Part shown: piece by piece, positions 13,701 to 24,165 of the stretch
How the letters are laid out: every line of letters starts with the position of its first letter
Numbering within the stretch: the first letter of the stretch is position 1
Assembly: GCA_021307315.1 (NCBI GenBank)
Contig: JAJSPD010000003.1
Coordinates: forward strand, 310,001 to 374,000
Direction of reading: 5' to 3'
Length of the DNA: 64,000 bases
Source of the DNA: Bisporella sp. PMI_857
Lineage: Eukaryota; Ascomycota; Leotiomycetes; Helotiales; Helotiaceae
Notes under the pieces: model-generated
What the model saw: only the letters and a program-made list of their open reading frames with translations
Databases searched by the model: none
What the model was told of the DNA's origin: nothing
Program-made: the position numbers and the translations under genes

Positions 13701-16700
13701 GAATCCATACTATCTACACACACTGGAAGTGAAATTATAACAACAACAGACTCATCACTTCCCACAACTACTAGTGAACAGCCGGCATGCTCTGATGCAC
13801 CTTGTATCGACTTGGCTATATTTTATGAGCATTATGACTTCCTTGGCAGGAATTTTCCAGTTTGTGGTAACCTTAATGAATGCTACAATTTGCCTGCAGA
13901 ATTTGCAACAACAGTTTCCAGTATTAAGTTCCGAGCAGCCACTGGATGTCTTCTCTATGCACAGGAAAACTGCGCAGGTGGCGGTATTCAAGCCCCTGGT
14001 CCAAGTATCCGGGATGCGGCCAGATTGGAGAACTTCCAGGATCGCGTGGTGAGCTTCAATTGCTTCGTCGGATCTCCTGGCAGCTTGGCAATTACGACAT
14101 GTGGCGGTGCAGAGACGACAACTGAGGATTTATCTTCTGTTCCAGGGGCTACTTCGGCTGAAACCGAGACGATGATACTGAGCGAAACCGTATCTATAAT
14201 CACGCCGATTTTTTCCCTGACAGAATCTCCAACTGATCTACCAACATCGGCCCTCACGGAGCCAGGCATTTTATCCACTAATTCTGCTGTTGATGTGTCT
14301 ACAAGCACGATCACAGAACCTGAGTTGACACCAGTAACTTCCGTCGAAGTATCTACAACTGTGTTAACCCAATCTGATAGCACTCCCACCGATATCCCAA
14401 CAGATATTTCTAGCTCCCCATTGACAGAGTCGGAAATTACTTCTACAACCGTGATATCGGAGCCTGAAGTATCGACAACTAATCGTCCAACATATGTATC
14501 TAGTTCGTTGTTGACGGAGTCAGAAATTGTTTCTATCTCCGTGGTTACAGAACCTGAAATCACCTCTACAGCATCTGCAATGACAGAGCCTGAAGTACCG
14601 ACCACTGTATTGTCTACCGAGATTCAAGAAAGTAGCGTTACTTCAGGGCCAATTGATATTCCAACTACTTCAGCGTCAGCAGATATAACTAAAACAGACG
14701 AGCCAGTAACAGGTTCAACTGAGTTTGTAACAACAGAGGCTCCAGATGCTACATCTACAGAGCCACAAGGACCGGAAACAACGGAAACCGAGCCCGTAGC
14801 TACGCCAACTTCACCGCCAGACGAATGCTACGATGTGCCTTGCACCAACATGGCAGTATTCTATCCACATATCTTCTATCAAGGACGACCCTATAAAGCG
14901 TGTGCTTACTATGACCACTGCCAGAACGTACCTAGGAATTTCCGAAGGAAAGCCGGTAGCTTGTACCTTGACGGCGCTTCTAGCTGTCGTCTATACGCTC
15001 GTTCAGATTGCAGAGGTGCGCCTTATAAGATCGACAAGCGTCGGGCCCTAATACTTCCATTCTTTGATGATTTCCTGGTTAGTTTTGTTTGTAGTGGACC
15101 GGATGGACCTGAAGAGCCAGAACCTACCGAAATCTGTGATTATGAAACTACAGCTACGCCAACATATCCCGTGACAGATTTTACAACAGGCATTCCAACA
15201 TATTCCCCAACAAAGACTACTCCTTATCTACCACCAACATATGTGCCAAGACCGCCCTGGTGGAACAACGGTGGAGGTGGTGGTGGAGGAGGCGGAGGAG
15301 GTAAGTTTCAATCCTTATGTGTTTACTTTCGTAAATCAACGGTTAATAGGTGGATCTGGAGGAGGTGGTGGTGGTGGTGGAGGAGGGGGTAAGTCTCAAT
15401 TCAATTCAGCTTTCGAACTGGAATTTAATCGCAATTAGGTGGTTCTGGAGGCGGCGGAGGAGGTGGTGGAGGAGGCAAGTTAACACTTGTTGCCTTTGTT
15501 TTTGATGTATATTTGCTGATAGTTCCTAGGTGGTAATGGATATGGCGGCGGTGGCGGCGGAGGTACGTCCTAGTTATTAAGATTGATTTTGTGGGATGTG
15601 GTGGGCATTAACAAGCTACAGGTGGAGGAGGAAGTGGTGGCGGAGGCGGCGGCGGCGGTGGAGGTAAGTTTCTATTTCCAATATCCTCTTTTAGAATCAT
15701 GTTGATTGACAGGCGTAGGCGGAGGAAGAAATGGTGGCGGGGGTGGAGGAGGAGGAGGTAAGTTGCGCAAAGCTCCTAGTGCTATATATCCTGACTTTAT
15801 TAGGTGGCAATGGGGGAGGTGGTGGCGGGGGTGGAGGCCGAAATGGAGGAGGTTAGTTCCAATCTTCAATGGGGTCTGAAAGCTTGAATTCTCACATAAA
15901 GTAGGTGGAGGTGGCGGCGGCGGCTACAATGGTGGAGGTAGGTTCAAATTCTCAGCACATCTGGAAATGATCAATATCTTATAACATGTAGGAGGTGGAG
16001 GCGGTGGTGGAGGCGGCGGTGGAGGGTAAGTCTATTTCTTGTCCCTCACAATTTCCACATGACTATACTGTTGGTGCAGTAGCTAACATGACCCCGTACA
16101 GTGGTGGTGGTCAAAACAATGGCGGCGGAGGGTACGTCGGCTTTCTTTCTAGTCTGAATTGAGTGAATATCCCAAGTGCAAGTTGACTGACAAACGGGTG
16201 TAGTGGCGGTGGTGGAAAGAACGGTGGAGGAGGAGGAGGTGGTGGTGGTGGGTATGTCGACCGTTCTATTTATAGCTTGTTGAATGAACAAGTGCGTATT
16301 GGCTAACGAATGCAAACAGTGGCAGTGGAAACAATGGCAACGGTGGAGGAGAAGGAGGGGCCGGCGGTTCAGCCTCGCCACCTTACTCAGACCCGAGATA
16401 TGAGCCTTCTGGATACCCAATCCGGACACTCCATCATTGGACAACATCAACTGTATACACTACACACATACACACTATTACATCCTGCCACCCTGCCATA
16501 ACAAATTGCCGGCCCGGAGATGTGGTCACAAGGACAGTCGAACTATACACAACAGTCTGCCCAGTTGGGGAGGAGACAACTCATTACCCAAGTTACCCGG
16601 GGACTCGACAACCATCCTCCCCCTCAAGCTACCCAAGCTATCCGGAGACTTCTAGACCAGCTCCCCCCTCAAGCTATCCAAATTACCCTGAGACCCCAAA

Positions 16701-17589
16701 ACCATCTCCTTACCCGAGCTATTCAAGCTACTCGGAGAACCCTCAACCAACTCCATCCTCAAGTCACCCAAATTACCCTGAGACCCCCAAACCATCTCCT
16801 TACCCGAGCTATTCAAGCTACTCGGAGAACCCTCAACCAACTCCGCCCTCAAGTCATCCAAATTACCCTGAGACCCCAAAACCATCTCCTTACCCGAGCT
16901 ATTCAAGCTACCCGGAGAACCCTCAACCAACTCCACCCTCAAGTCATCCAAATTACCCTGAGACCCCAGAGCCATCTCCTTACCCAAGCTACCCAAGCTA
17001 CCCAGAGAATCCTGAGCCATATTACCCCTCAAGTCACTCGAGCTACCCAGGGACTTCGCAACCAATTCCTTCATCAAGCTATCCGTACACGCCTCAATCA
17101 TCTCCTTCCAGCGGAGGCCCAATTCAGAGCTATCCAGTGCATACTAGCGATCTTCCTCACGGTTGGACGACGTCAACAGTGTATACCACCAATATTCATA
17201 CAATCACATACTGTCATCCAACCAAAACTGCATGTCACCCTGGAGACGTTGTTACAGAGACAGTTTCACTCTACACCACAGTATGCCCAATTGGGGAGTA
17301 CCCAACTCCTTACCCAGGTTATTCAAAGTCTTCCCAATCAGAGCCTGAGTTCTCGATTCTTCCATTTCCATCCTTGCCTGAGCCTCCTACGCCTATTGAA
17401 CCCAGCTCTACAGATCTTGGAGATCTCCTCGTCGATCCTACCGGCCAGGCCGTAGGGTTGGTGCCAACAGAAACAGCACCAGGAAGTGCAGAGGATTTGC
17501 CCGAATCCGGTGCTCGTGGCGTCGGTTCAGCATTGTCACTCAGCATCTTAGTTGCTGCGCTCTTCATCGGAGCCGTAGTGGTTGTTTAG
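10767..17589 (+). CDS. Large repeat-rich GPI-anchored cell-wall/adhesin-like protein
   Basis: Twelve exons give about 2063 residues: 10767-15300, ten mini-exons (15350-15388, 15439-15474, 15530-15562, 15622-15663, 15713-15757, 15804-15851, 15905-15937, 15992-16025, 16102-16131, 16204-16251) and 16320-17589. The start is the ATG at 10767, directly ahead of a signal peptide (about residues 1-24). Five cysteine modules share C-x-[LI]-[YF]-x4-C, at 11022, 12387, 12750, 13947 and 14985. They look crystallin-like, which I infer. Between them lie N-G-N-P repeats, ten-residue G-P-I-L-D-P-T repeats and T-T-Q-E-P-P-P repeats, then Thr/Ser-rich stalk. The mini-exons add a polyglycine tract. The last exon has two copies of a WTTSTVYTT...HTIT module around a Pro/Tyr/Ser repeat. 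The C-terminus (SGARGVGSALSLS plus a hydrophobic tail) fits a GPI signal. An outer-wall, possibly adhesive role is inferred. Confidence 0.8.
11241..11572 (+). repeat. Tandem repeat A: Asn-Gly-Asn-Pro units
   Basis: A coding repeat of about 15 nt per unit (GNP plus IN, IS, VN, VS or TS) within exon 1 of the wall-protein gene. Larger blocks recur almost exactly, for example the stretch near 11335 again near 11425, showing recent block duplication. The frame is kept throughout. Confidence 0.9.
11683..12132 (+). repeat. Tandem repeat B: fifteen 30-nt units encoding G-P-I-L-D-P-T-G-I-V
   Basis: Fifteen consecutive ten-residue units are read without interruption. Variants are Ser for Pro in unit 10 and Asn for Asp in units 11 and 15. 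Third-position differences between units show the array is not entirely young. It lies between cysteine modules 1 and 2. Confidence 0.95.
13006..13569 (+). repeat. Tandem repeat C: twelve Thr/Glu/Pro units of about 48 nt
   Basis: Twelve copies of a TTTQE(P/L/S)PP(P/L)TTTDD(I/L)E unit lie between cysteine modules 3 and 4. The composition suggests an O-glycosylated rod. Some units are 45 nt, so the length changes by whole codons only. Confidence 0.93.
15270..16370 (+). repeat. Array of ten glycine mini-exons separated by short introns
   Basis: Ten exons of 39, 36, 33, 42, 45, 48, 33, 34, 30 and 48 nt encode almost only glycine, with scattered Ser, Asn, Tyr, Arg, Lys and Gln. The eleven introns are 49, 50, 55, 59, 49, 46, 53, 54, 76, 72 and 68 nt. 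Introns 1-8 are in phase 1 and introns 9-11 in phase 2. The switch occurs in the 34 nt exon, the only one not divisible by three. Intron 3 starts with GC. Several introns begin alike (GTAAGTYTCAAT), suggesting origin by tandem duplication of exon-intron units. Confidence 0.85.
16675..17005 (+). repeat. Tandem repeat D: 90-nt Pro/Tyr/Ser units
   Basis: About three and a half near-identical 90-nt units, each encoding 30 residues with the core HPNYPETPKPSPYPSYSSYS, lie in the last exon between two copies of a conserved module. Unit boundaries fall near 16741, 16831 and 16921. Confidence 0.92.
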
Positions 17590-18357
17590 CCTCAGCCCCT
17601 CCCAAGTTATGAGACTGTATAACTTTTTTTCGAAGGATCATTATAAATTGCAATTCTTAGTTTTCGAAGATGTTATGATGTTGTATTAGAGGATAGTAAT
17701 GAGGTCGATGTAGTGTAGTTTGCTTTGCAAGGATAATAAATCTGCTTTACCTATCTAATCTGTATATCGCAGTGACTACCATACCCCTGAAAAATCTCGC
17801 TAATTGGATTCTTGGCGTTCCGTAGGCCCAACTTTAGGTCGGCAGGTCAAGCGTACTCCTTGAACAATAAAGTGAAGATTGTGATAGTTTAATAGCTTCC
17901 TAGATCGAATATCAGGAGAATTATTCTCCTTGATCCAATTGAGCTGGTAGTTATTCTACTCTTCACAGCTCACACACCCTGAAAAGTTCGCATCACTCGC
18001 CAAGATTTCCCATTATAGTTCCCAGCCTCTTCTAATAGTACCAGTCCATTTCTTACCAGACAGCTCCCTAATCGCTTCTTTTGGTCCAGATTCCTTGTTA
18101 ATAACCCTGCCTATTGCTATTCAGGGTGGTAATCATGAAAATCTTTTCGGCTCTAATTTGATCATGTGTGAATTTCATCACGTGCTTTTAGCGCCAACAT
18201 ACGGCGGATGAATTCGAGGTGCTTTCACTTCACCCGCAACCTTTACACATGCCAAGGGCGGCGCCATTGTAGAGCAGTTGGTTATACCTTTCTGATCAAC
18301 CCTTCATTTCCTATAAGCTCTCATAGTTACTAGAACATTACAAGTCCACCACGAAAG
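17590..18357. other. Intergenic region: wall-protein 3' end and P450 promoter
   Basis: AT-rich sequence after the wall-protein stop fits a 3' UTR. No gene is seen. The 60 bases before the P450 ATG are pyrimidine-rich, consistent with a leader. Confidence 0.5.
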
Positions 18358-20057
18358 ATGGATAACTTCTCTACAACAGCCCTTTTCGTGCTGTCAGCAC
18401 TTACTTTAGCAATATACTACATTTTTCCTCGTCATGGACTAGTATCTAACTCCCTCGAGCCGCCTACAGCACCTACCACCATCCCATACTTAGGTCACAT
18501 GATTGGACTCGCACGAAGAAAATACAACTATTACTCAGACCTCAGCTACAAGACTAAAGAGCCAATTCTCACGCTCTATCTACCAGGCCAGAGAATGTAC
18601 ATTGTGAACAGCGTCGATCTGATACAGGCGATCCAGAAGCAGCATAAATCCCTCGCCTTTCCGCCCATTGAAGCCAAGATCTCATCTCAAGTGTGTGGTG
18701 TCAGTCAAGATGCAAAAAATAGATTGATGAGGAATGTGAATTGCGAGGAAGGGGAATGGGGATTGGTACATGACAGCACGGTAGCGATGAAGACTGCTCT
18801 CGCACCTGGAGAAGGGTTAGATGAAATGAACAGGGTTATGATTGGATGTGTCGCCGCCAGTTTGGATGAGCTCATGCCGGTGGGCGAGAACAAGGTCGTT
18901 GTTAGACTGAACGAATGGATGAGAGACATCATCACGGCAGCAACAACGAGCTCAGTTTATGGCGAGAGAAATCCTTTTACAGATAAGGAAGTCCAGAATA
19001 ACTTTTGGCAAGTTAATATCAGTCACTGAGTGTACAAGTATTCTAATGGCGCGTCAGGCAGTTTGAAAAGAACATCATGCCTATGATTGTGGGTATTTTA
19101 CCATCGATCACGGCTCGAACCGGAACTGCTGCTCGTGATAGACTCTTGAAAGCTTACGAGCATTATTTTCGTACGGGAGGCCATGAGAGCGCGTCAGTTC
19201 TTACGAAAAATCGGTATGACGCTTTAGTAGCGAATGGACTTGGGATCGATGATATTGCGGGTCTCGAGGTCCTTGGAGCATTTGCTATCTTGGTAAATAC
19301 GAAGTAAGTCATTCTCTGTGCCAGATTCCTAGCTACTGACTTCTATTTACATAGCCTCGCAGCATTTTGGTTGATGTTCTTCATTTTTTCAAAATCGGAC
19401 TTGCTTGAAGATATCCGAAATGAACTTGGAGCAATCTTAGAGACTACTTCTGACAAAGACGGTAAAATTGTCCGTAATCTCGATATCACAACCATGAAAT
19501 CAAACTGTCCCCTCCTCACATCAGTATACAAAGAGTGTCTTCGCTACAGAAGCATAGGGACCTCGGTTCGACAAGTGATGCAAGACACGCTTCTAGACGG
19601 AAAATACCATTTGAAGAAAGACAGCATGATTCAAATGCCAAGTCGCGTCATTCATATGGATTCTTCAGTTTGGGGCCCCGATGTAGAAGAGTTTAACCCA
19701 CGTCGTTATCTAAAAGAGGGAGATCTGAGAAGCCAAACTACTAAACGGCCGCCTTCAGCGGCTTTTCGGGCGTTTGGCGGTGGCACGACTTTATGTCCGG
19801 GTCGCCATTTTGCAACAAACGAGATCTTGGCTGTCATTTCCATGTGTGTTTTGCGCTTTGATATAAAACCTGTTGCTGGGGGTTGGGTTCTACCAAAAAC
19901 TGATAGCACGAATCCCGCTGGGATACTCATGGAACCTGATACTGATATCGAGGTTGAGATCTCTCCTCGGGACATATTTGCTGACGGAAAGTGGTTATTC
20001 AGTCTTAGAAACTCCAAGATAGTCTTTGCAGTGACGGATGAAGACCAAGGAACCTGA
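18358..20057 (+). CDS. Cytochrome P450 monooxygenase (CYP7/CYP8-like)
   Basis: Three exons (18358-19011, 19062-19303, 19355-20057) give 532 residues, the usual length for a microsomal P450. Introns of 50 and 51 nt have GTTAAT and GTAAGT donors and fall at sites that restore conserved text (WQFEKN; NTNLAAFW). There is an N-terminal membrane anchor (TALFVLSALTLAIYYIF), the K-helix E-x-x-R in KECLRYR (about 357) and the heme loop FGGGTTLCPGRHFA (about 437-450) with its cysteine ligand. The I-helix reads NTNLAAFW rather than A-G-x-x-T, as in CYP7/CYP8 relatives, so the usual oxygen-activating threonine is absent. It would act at the ER with a P450 reductase; the substrate is unknown. The gene looks intact, unlike those just downstream. 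Confidence 0.92.
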
Positions 20058-20395
20058 ATAGAGGCCTTATAGGTGCAGTTGTTTCAAGTTGAGGAAAACT
20101 TCAAGAGATACCCTGGATGGATTGCATGGCTTCTCGCGAAAATTCGAACAGATCTTAATATCTCAACTTTCATATTTTACTACCTCTACCTGTTTGTGCA
20201 ACGCTGTGTGACTGCGAAAGTCGTGACATTTTGCATTTTCGATCTGTAATATCAAAGAGCTTACTCACCAAAGGAAACCTTACTGAAGTTCGCTCCTAAT
20301 CTTTGAGATACTCGTATCAAGAAAAATGTGCATTTAGTCAGACCTCTCCAAGTCTATTGCATATATTTAATATTAAAACTAGAGCTGCTCATGTA
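20058..20395. other. P450 3' flank, no gene
   Basis: AT-rich sequence with no open frame of note. It probably holds the P450 3' UTR and the lost 5' end of the 2EXR remnant. Confidence 0.5.
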
Positions 20396-20777
20396 GGTTG
20401 GCTTCGCTTCGAGGAACTCCCCGTTAGGATTAGGGCAGCCGTTTGGGAGTATGCTGCTTTGAGCCCTCAGGTCATAAAGTTCCGGCCGCACGACAACGTT
20501 ATATCCGCAATTTGTGGCATTGGCGGATGCGATTTGGCATTGTTTGTGACAGTTTGCATTGAGTTTGAAAGCAATGATGAACTTCAGACTGTTCCATACG
20601 CCGGAGCCGATTCTCGAGGCTTCATTTCAACTAGCCTGCGATACCGTTTGCTCGATTAGGCCGTCTAAAAGATATCATTACAGGCGCATACCCAGGCCGC
20701 CTGAGGCAGCCAAAATTGAAGTTCTTGACGCTGCTTTCGGGTTATGTGTGAACTGGAGCGCGGACAGTGGAGTTTAA
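20396..20777 (+). pseudogene. 2EXR-domain protein fragment with frameshift
   Basis: The frame at 20396-20656 reads GWLRFEELPVRIRAAVWEYA and continues as a 2EXR N-terminal core, which is common in Leotiomycetes proteins of unknown role. The part expected next, an H-T-P-E-P-I-L-E-A-S-F-Q-L segment like the family's 'H-x-C-x-E-S-R' region, is found in another frame (20559-20777). No ATG precedes the core in frame. A missing start plus a frame change points to a decayed copy. A spliced gene with an unseen upstream exon is less likely because no intron fits between the two frames. Confidence 0.55.
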
Positions 20778-21548
20778 CGTGCGGTAGGTGTAGGTTTCAG
20801 AATCGGGCGAGGTTGTAGGAGGTGTGCTTGCTGTACCATTGGAATGATGGAGTATCTGGTTGGTGGTTGCTTGCATTGCCACTTGGGGTTGCTGAGAGAG
20901 GCCTGGAAGTTGTTAGTTCATATTCCGGCTTCTCCCCTCAATCCACCTTGCGCCTGCCTCTATCAAGCATTCCACTCTCCCCCTAACTCTAGAGAAAAGT
21001 AGAAGGAAGAAAATGAGCTCACCACCCAAAGCTAAAATCCCCTTCGAGCCAAGGTAACTAAAGAAATTCGCTGCTAACACGTCACTATTTCCCGGTGCCG
21101 ATGTCTTCTTACTGGAGATTAACACTACTGAGGTTCCGTGAAAGATTATTAGTTGGGCTACTAAGGCATGTTCGGATGAAGGGAAGGAGGAGTATAAAAA
21201 CCAACATCCAATTCCGTGGTTCGGTTCGGAATGTCAAAGTAGAACTACTCGGTACCTATCTCTTCCCTTTTAAAAGTCGGTATCGGCGACTTTACGAAAA
21301 CCAAGAATCAATACATGCTCCAACCAGCCTCTTTAGAGAAACCAACTCGCCTCCCATATTAACATATATGGGCTGGTAGCAGGGCAACTTCAGCCTGAGT
21401 GGGGTATCTATCTACTTACATATCTTCTGGAAATTTGATTTTATGGTAACCGAAAACCTCTCCTTGTACGACCTAACAAACACGATCCATCATCTCACGA
21501 TCTCCCCTTAAGCATCAATGCAATACCACCGAAATGCACTCCTTCAAC
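20778..21548. other. Intergenic region, no gene seen
   Basis: Short unsupported ORFs only. It lies between the convergent 2EXR remnant and the decayed regulator. Confidence 0.45.
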
Positions 21549-22904
21549 TTAGCTTTCTACTATCCGCGTATGGGCTATCGCGTGAGCATACGGCTGGCGT
21601 GACGCGATCGCTCTATCAACCGACTCTGAGATGTTGTCTAAGAGATGAAGCACGTACTGTCCGAGCAAGCGGGTGGAGAGCGCCTTGTCTGTTTTGGGGA
21701 CGAAGGGGCCGAAGTAACCTTTGACATAACTGCCTAGACAGCCGAAGTCGCGTTCGATGAAGACGACAACTTCAAGGATTTGAAGACGCATATAGCAGCT
21801 TACTATCATGAGACCTGTTGCTGTGTCGACTTCGACGATAGAGTTTGACTCCTAATCTTCTCTTGACTCACTCGCGGCATCAATCGATATGACTCTGGGC
21901 ACGATTTCGTGAAACCCGATACTGACCTAGCCTATCAAAGCATTGATGAATCTTTCTGTGGTTCGGAATAAGCCTTGTAACCAGCTAGTATCGATTTCCC
22001 CAACCTGCCCAGACATATTATGCAGCTTTTGTTTCTTGAGCTTTCCAACGGCCTTGATTGAAGTGAGGCATTGGTGAAGTTTAAGTTGGAATCTGGAAAG
22101 TTGTTCGACTGGATCATAAAGTGTATCGTCAAATGGTGAGTGTGGATTTGTAGTATCTTTTGAGTTGAGATTCAGCTCAAAGCTAGTGGCATCAATGCCA
22201 CGAGGAAGTAAGTCTGCTGGAAGGTCGTCAAAGTCCGGAGCTATAGAATTCGAACCTCCCACACCAGCCATGAGGGAATCCGCGTAGGATGTAAATTTCG
22301 TGGGACTTGGCCATGATGGCTATACATCTAAATTCAAAGCCGTGTATGGGGTTAGAGTGAACGGTGTGGTAGAGCTACTGTTGTTGCTACGGTTTCTTTT
22401 ATTCCCATTATGCTCCACAGGTATATCCACGGACATGTACGTAGAAATGCGGTTGTCGCTAGAAGGTACACTGGCAGACGTGATACCAAGACTAGTTGGC
22501 CTGCTAGTAGGCAGTAGCGACCACGACGGAGTTCCGTGACCATCATTCGCCGTGAAAGGACGTCCCTAGCCGATTGCAGAACTGATTGCATTACGATTTC
22601 TCTGGCTTCTATACCGTGATTTAGGCTGGGATTGAACACCATTTTTCGTGTTGTCGTTGTGGTCTACTGGTCTGCCCATGCGTTGCACCCGCCGGGCAAT
22701 GCACTCGAAATGTGCCGTAAGACAGCGGTCACAGGTGTGAACATTAGGTGATTTCCGAACACTGCATAGTTTCTGGGTATGGCATCTTCTGCATGCGAGC
22801 TGCTTCAGAGGCTTCTGGTCGCCGCCATTGATACTTTGGTTTCCATTGCGAAGGGCGGAGAAATTGACGATATATTCGAAGCCAAAGATACCAGAATCGG
22901 CCAT
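21549..22904 (-). pseudogene. Zn2Cys6 regulator (AflR-like layout) with three TAG stops
   Basis: From the ATG at 22904 one frame runs to 21927 through two in-frame TAG codons (22568-22566 and 22322-22320). A third TAG lies just before a GTCAGT donor at 21926. After an intron ending near 21850 the frame continues (DTATGLMIVSCYMRL...) to 21549, a text typical of the C-terminal half of this regulator type. The N-terminus has a zinc cluster followed by RMGRP, then a Ser/Thr/Asn-rich linker. Each TAG could come from CAG by C-to-T in a CpA dinucleotide, as repeat-induced point mutation does. The third zinc-cluster cysteine is one residue early (x5 instead of x6). Both facts argue that the gene no longer works. 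Confidence 0.72.
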
Positions 22905-24165
22905 AACGAAGAAACATGGGGTACGGATTCGTTGAGGGGGTTAAGCCTCAGTTTGTGGAAGTTGGAGGGTTGAATTACCAAATTTTATAAGATAAAATGT
23001 GAACCTCCCCAACACAAGGCTGATTGGTCCATCTAAGGATGACTGCATTAACACCATTACTATTACAATACTCTCTCGTATAGACGGCCGATACCAGCGA
23101 TAGCCTCGTATGCCGTCTTGAAGATATAAAGTGCGTCGGAATGCACATCTAACAAGAACAATGGGCCAATAATCCTGTTAAACAGCCACATAAACGGTGC
23201 CTGAAGGGTATGCATGCTTATCGTATTAAATTACTCAGCAGCTCATGTCCATCTGTAGCACAATCGACACGTACGACCCTCCATACACTCTCTCCTCAGA
23301 TAAAGGCTATATGACAGGTCACGTAAAGGCAAACCTCCGAAGTTAGTGTTCTAAGCAGTTAGAACTCCCCTTATAAAATTTTTATCGAGGTCCTTTTCGT
23401 TACTTTCGCATGAACTATAGAAAGAATTCCGACTCTTGACAAGCAACTAGTATATGGAATTTGAATAGCTAGATCGTAGTCGAATAACGCTTGACTTCAC
23501 CCGCAGCTTCCACCGTATAGCCTCTGTTATGTAGATTCGTTAGCGCCATGATTTACCCCGTGCCAGGATATAATATCCCTTGCCCCTGTCCCTTACGGTG
23601 TCGACAAAGCCTCGTGGTTAGGCTAGTCGTGATATACATATATACATAGCTTTCCAAACCAAAAGAATTTGAACAACAATATTTCTTTACATCTGTACGC
23701 CGTATGAATGAATGAAAATCCCAAATCTGAAATCCTTAAAACACAACAGTTATAGGTCATAATACATCTTAAATTCGTTATTTTCTAATCAGTGATGGTG
23801 GCTTTGTACGTTGCTAAAACAAGCAGCTGTTATTAGTGTCTCATGACTAAGCAGACCTCCACGACATATAACTATCTAGAGCCAGCGTTTTTAAGAGAAA
23901 AAAAAACTCATCGCCTTATCAGAGAAGTGCCTAATATTACAACGGAAGAAGCGCATACGAGTAACTAAAGAACTCGATGTACACCGAACCAACACAAGGA
24001 ATTGAGTAGGAAGAGACATCACCTCTTCAGCAAACCCTTCAAACCCTTCGACTGTAACTTCTTTGGCATCAGGCCCGTCGAAGAAAATTCCATAGATAGC
24101 TTCCAACGTGTGCTTCTCAAAACCGTTTACGAAGGAATCGAAATTGCTGGACTTCGTTCAAGAAC
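22905..24165. other. AT-rich intergenic region with one coding-like scrap
   Basis: Nothing recognisable lies in 22905-23880. On the minus strand about 24130-23985 reads like real protein (F-V-N-G-F-E-K-H-T-L-E-A-I-Y-G-I-F-F-D-G-P, then VEGFEGFAEE followed by a donor-like GTGATG). It has no clear start, and I do not recognise it. It may be a gene remnant. Confidence 0.35.
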
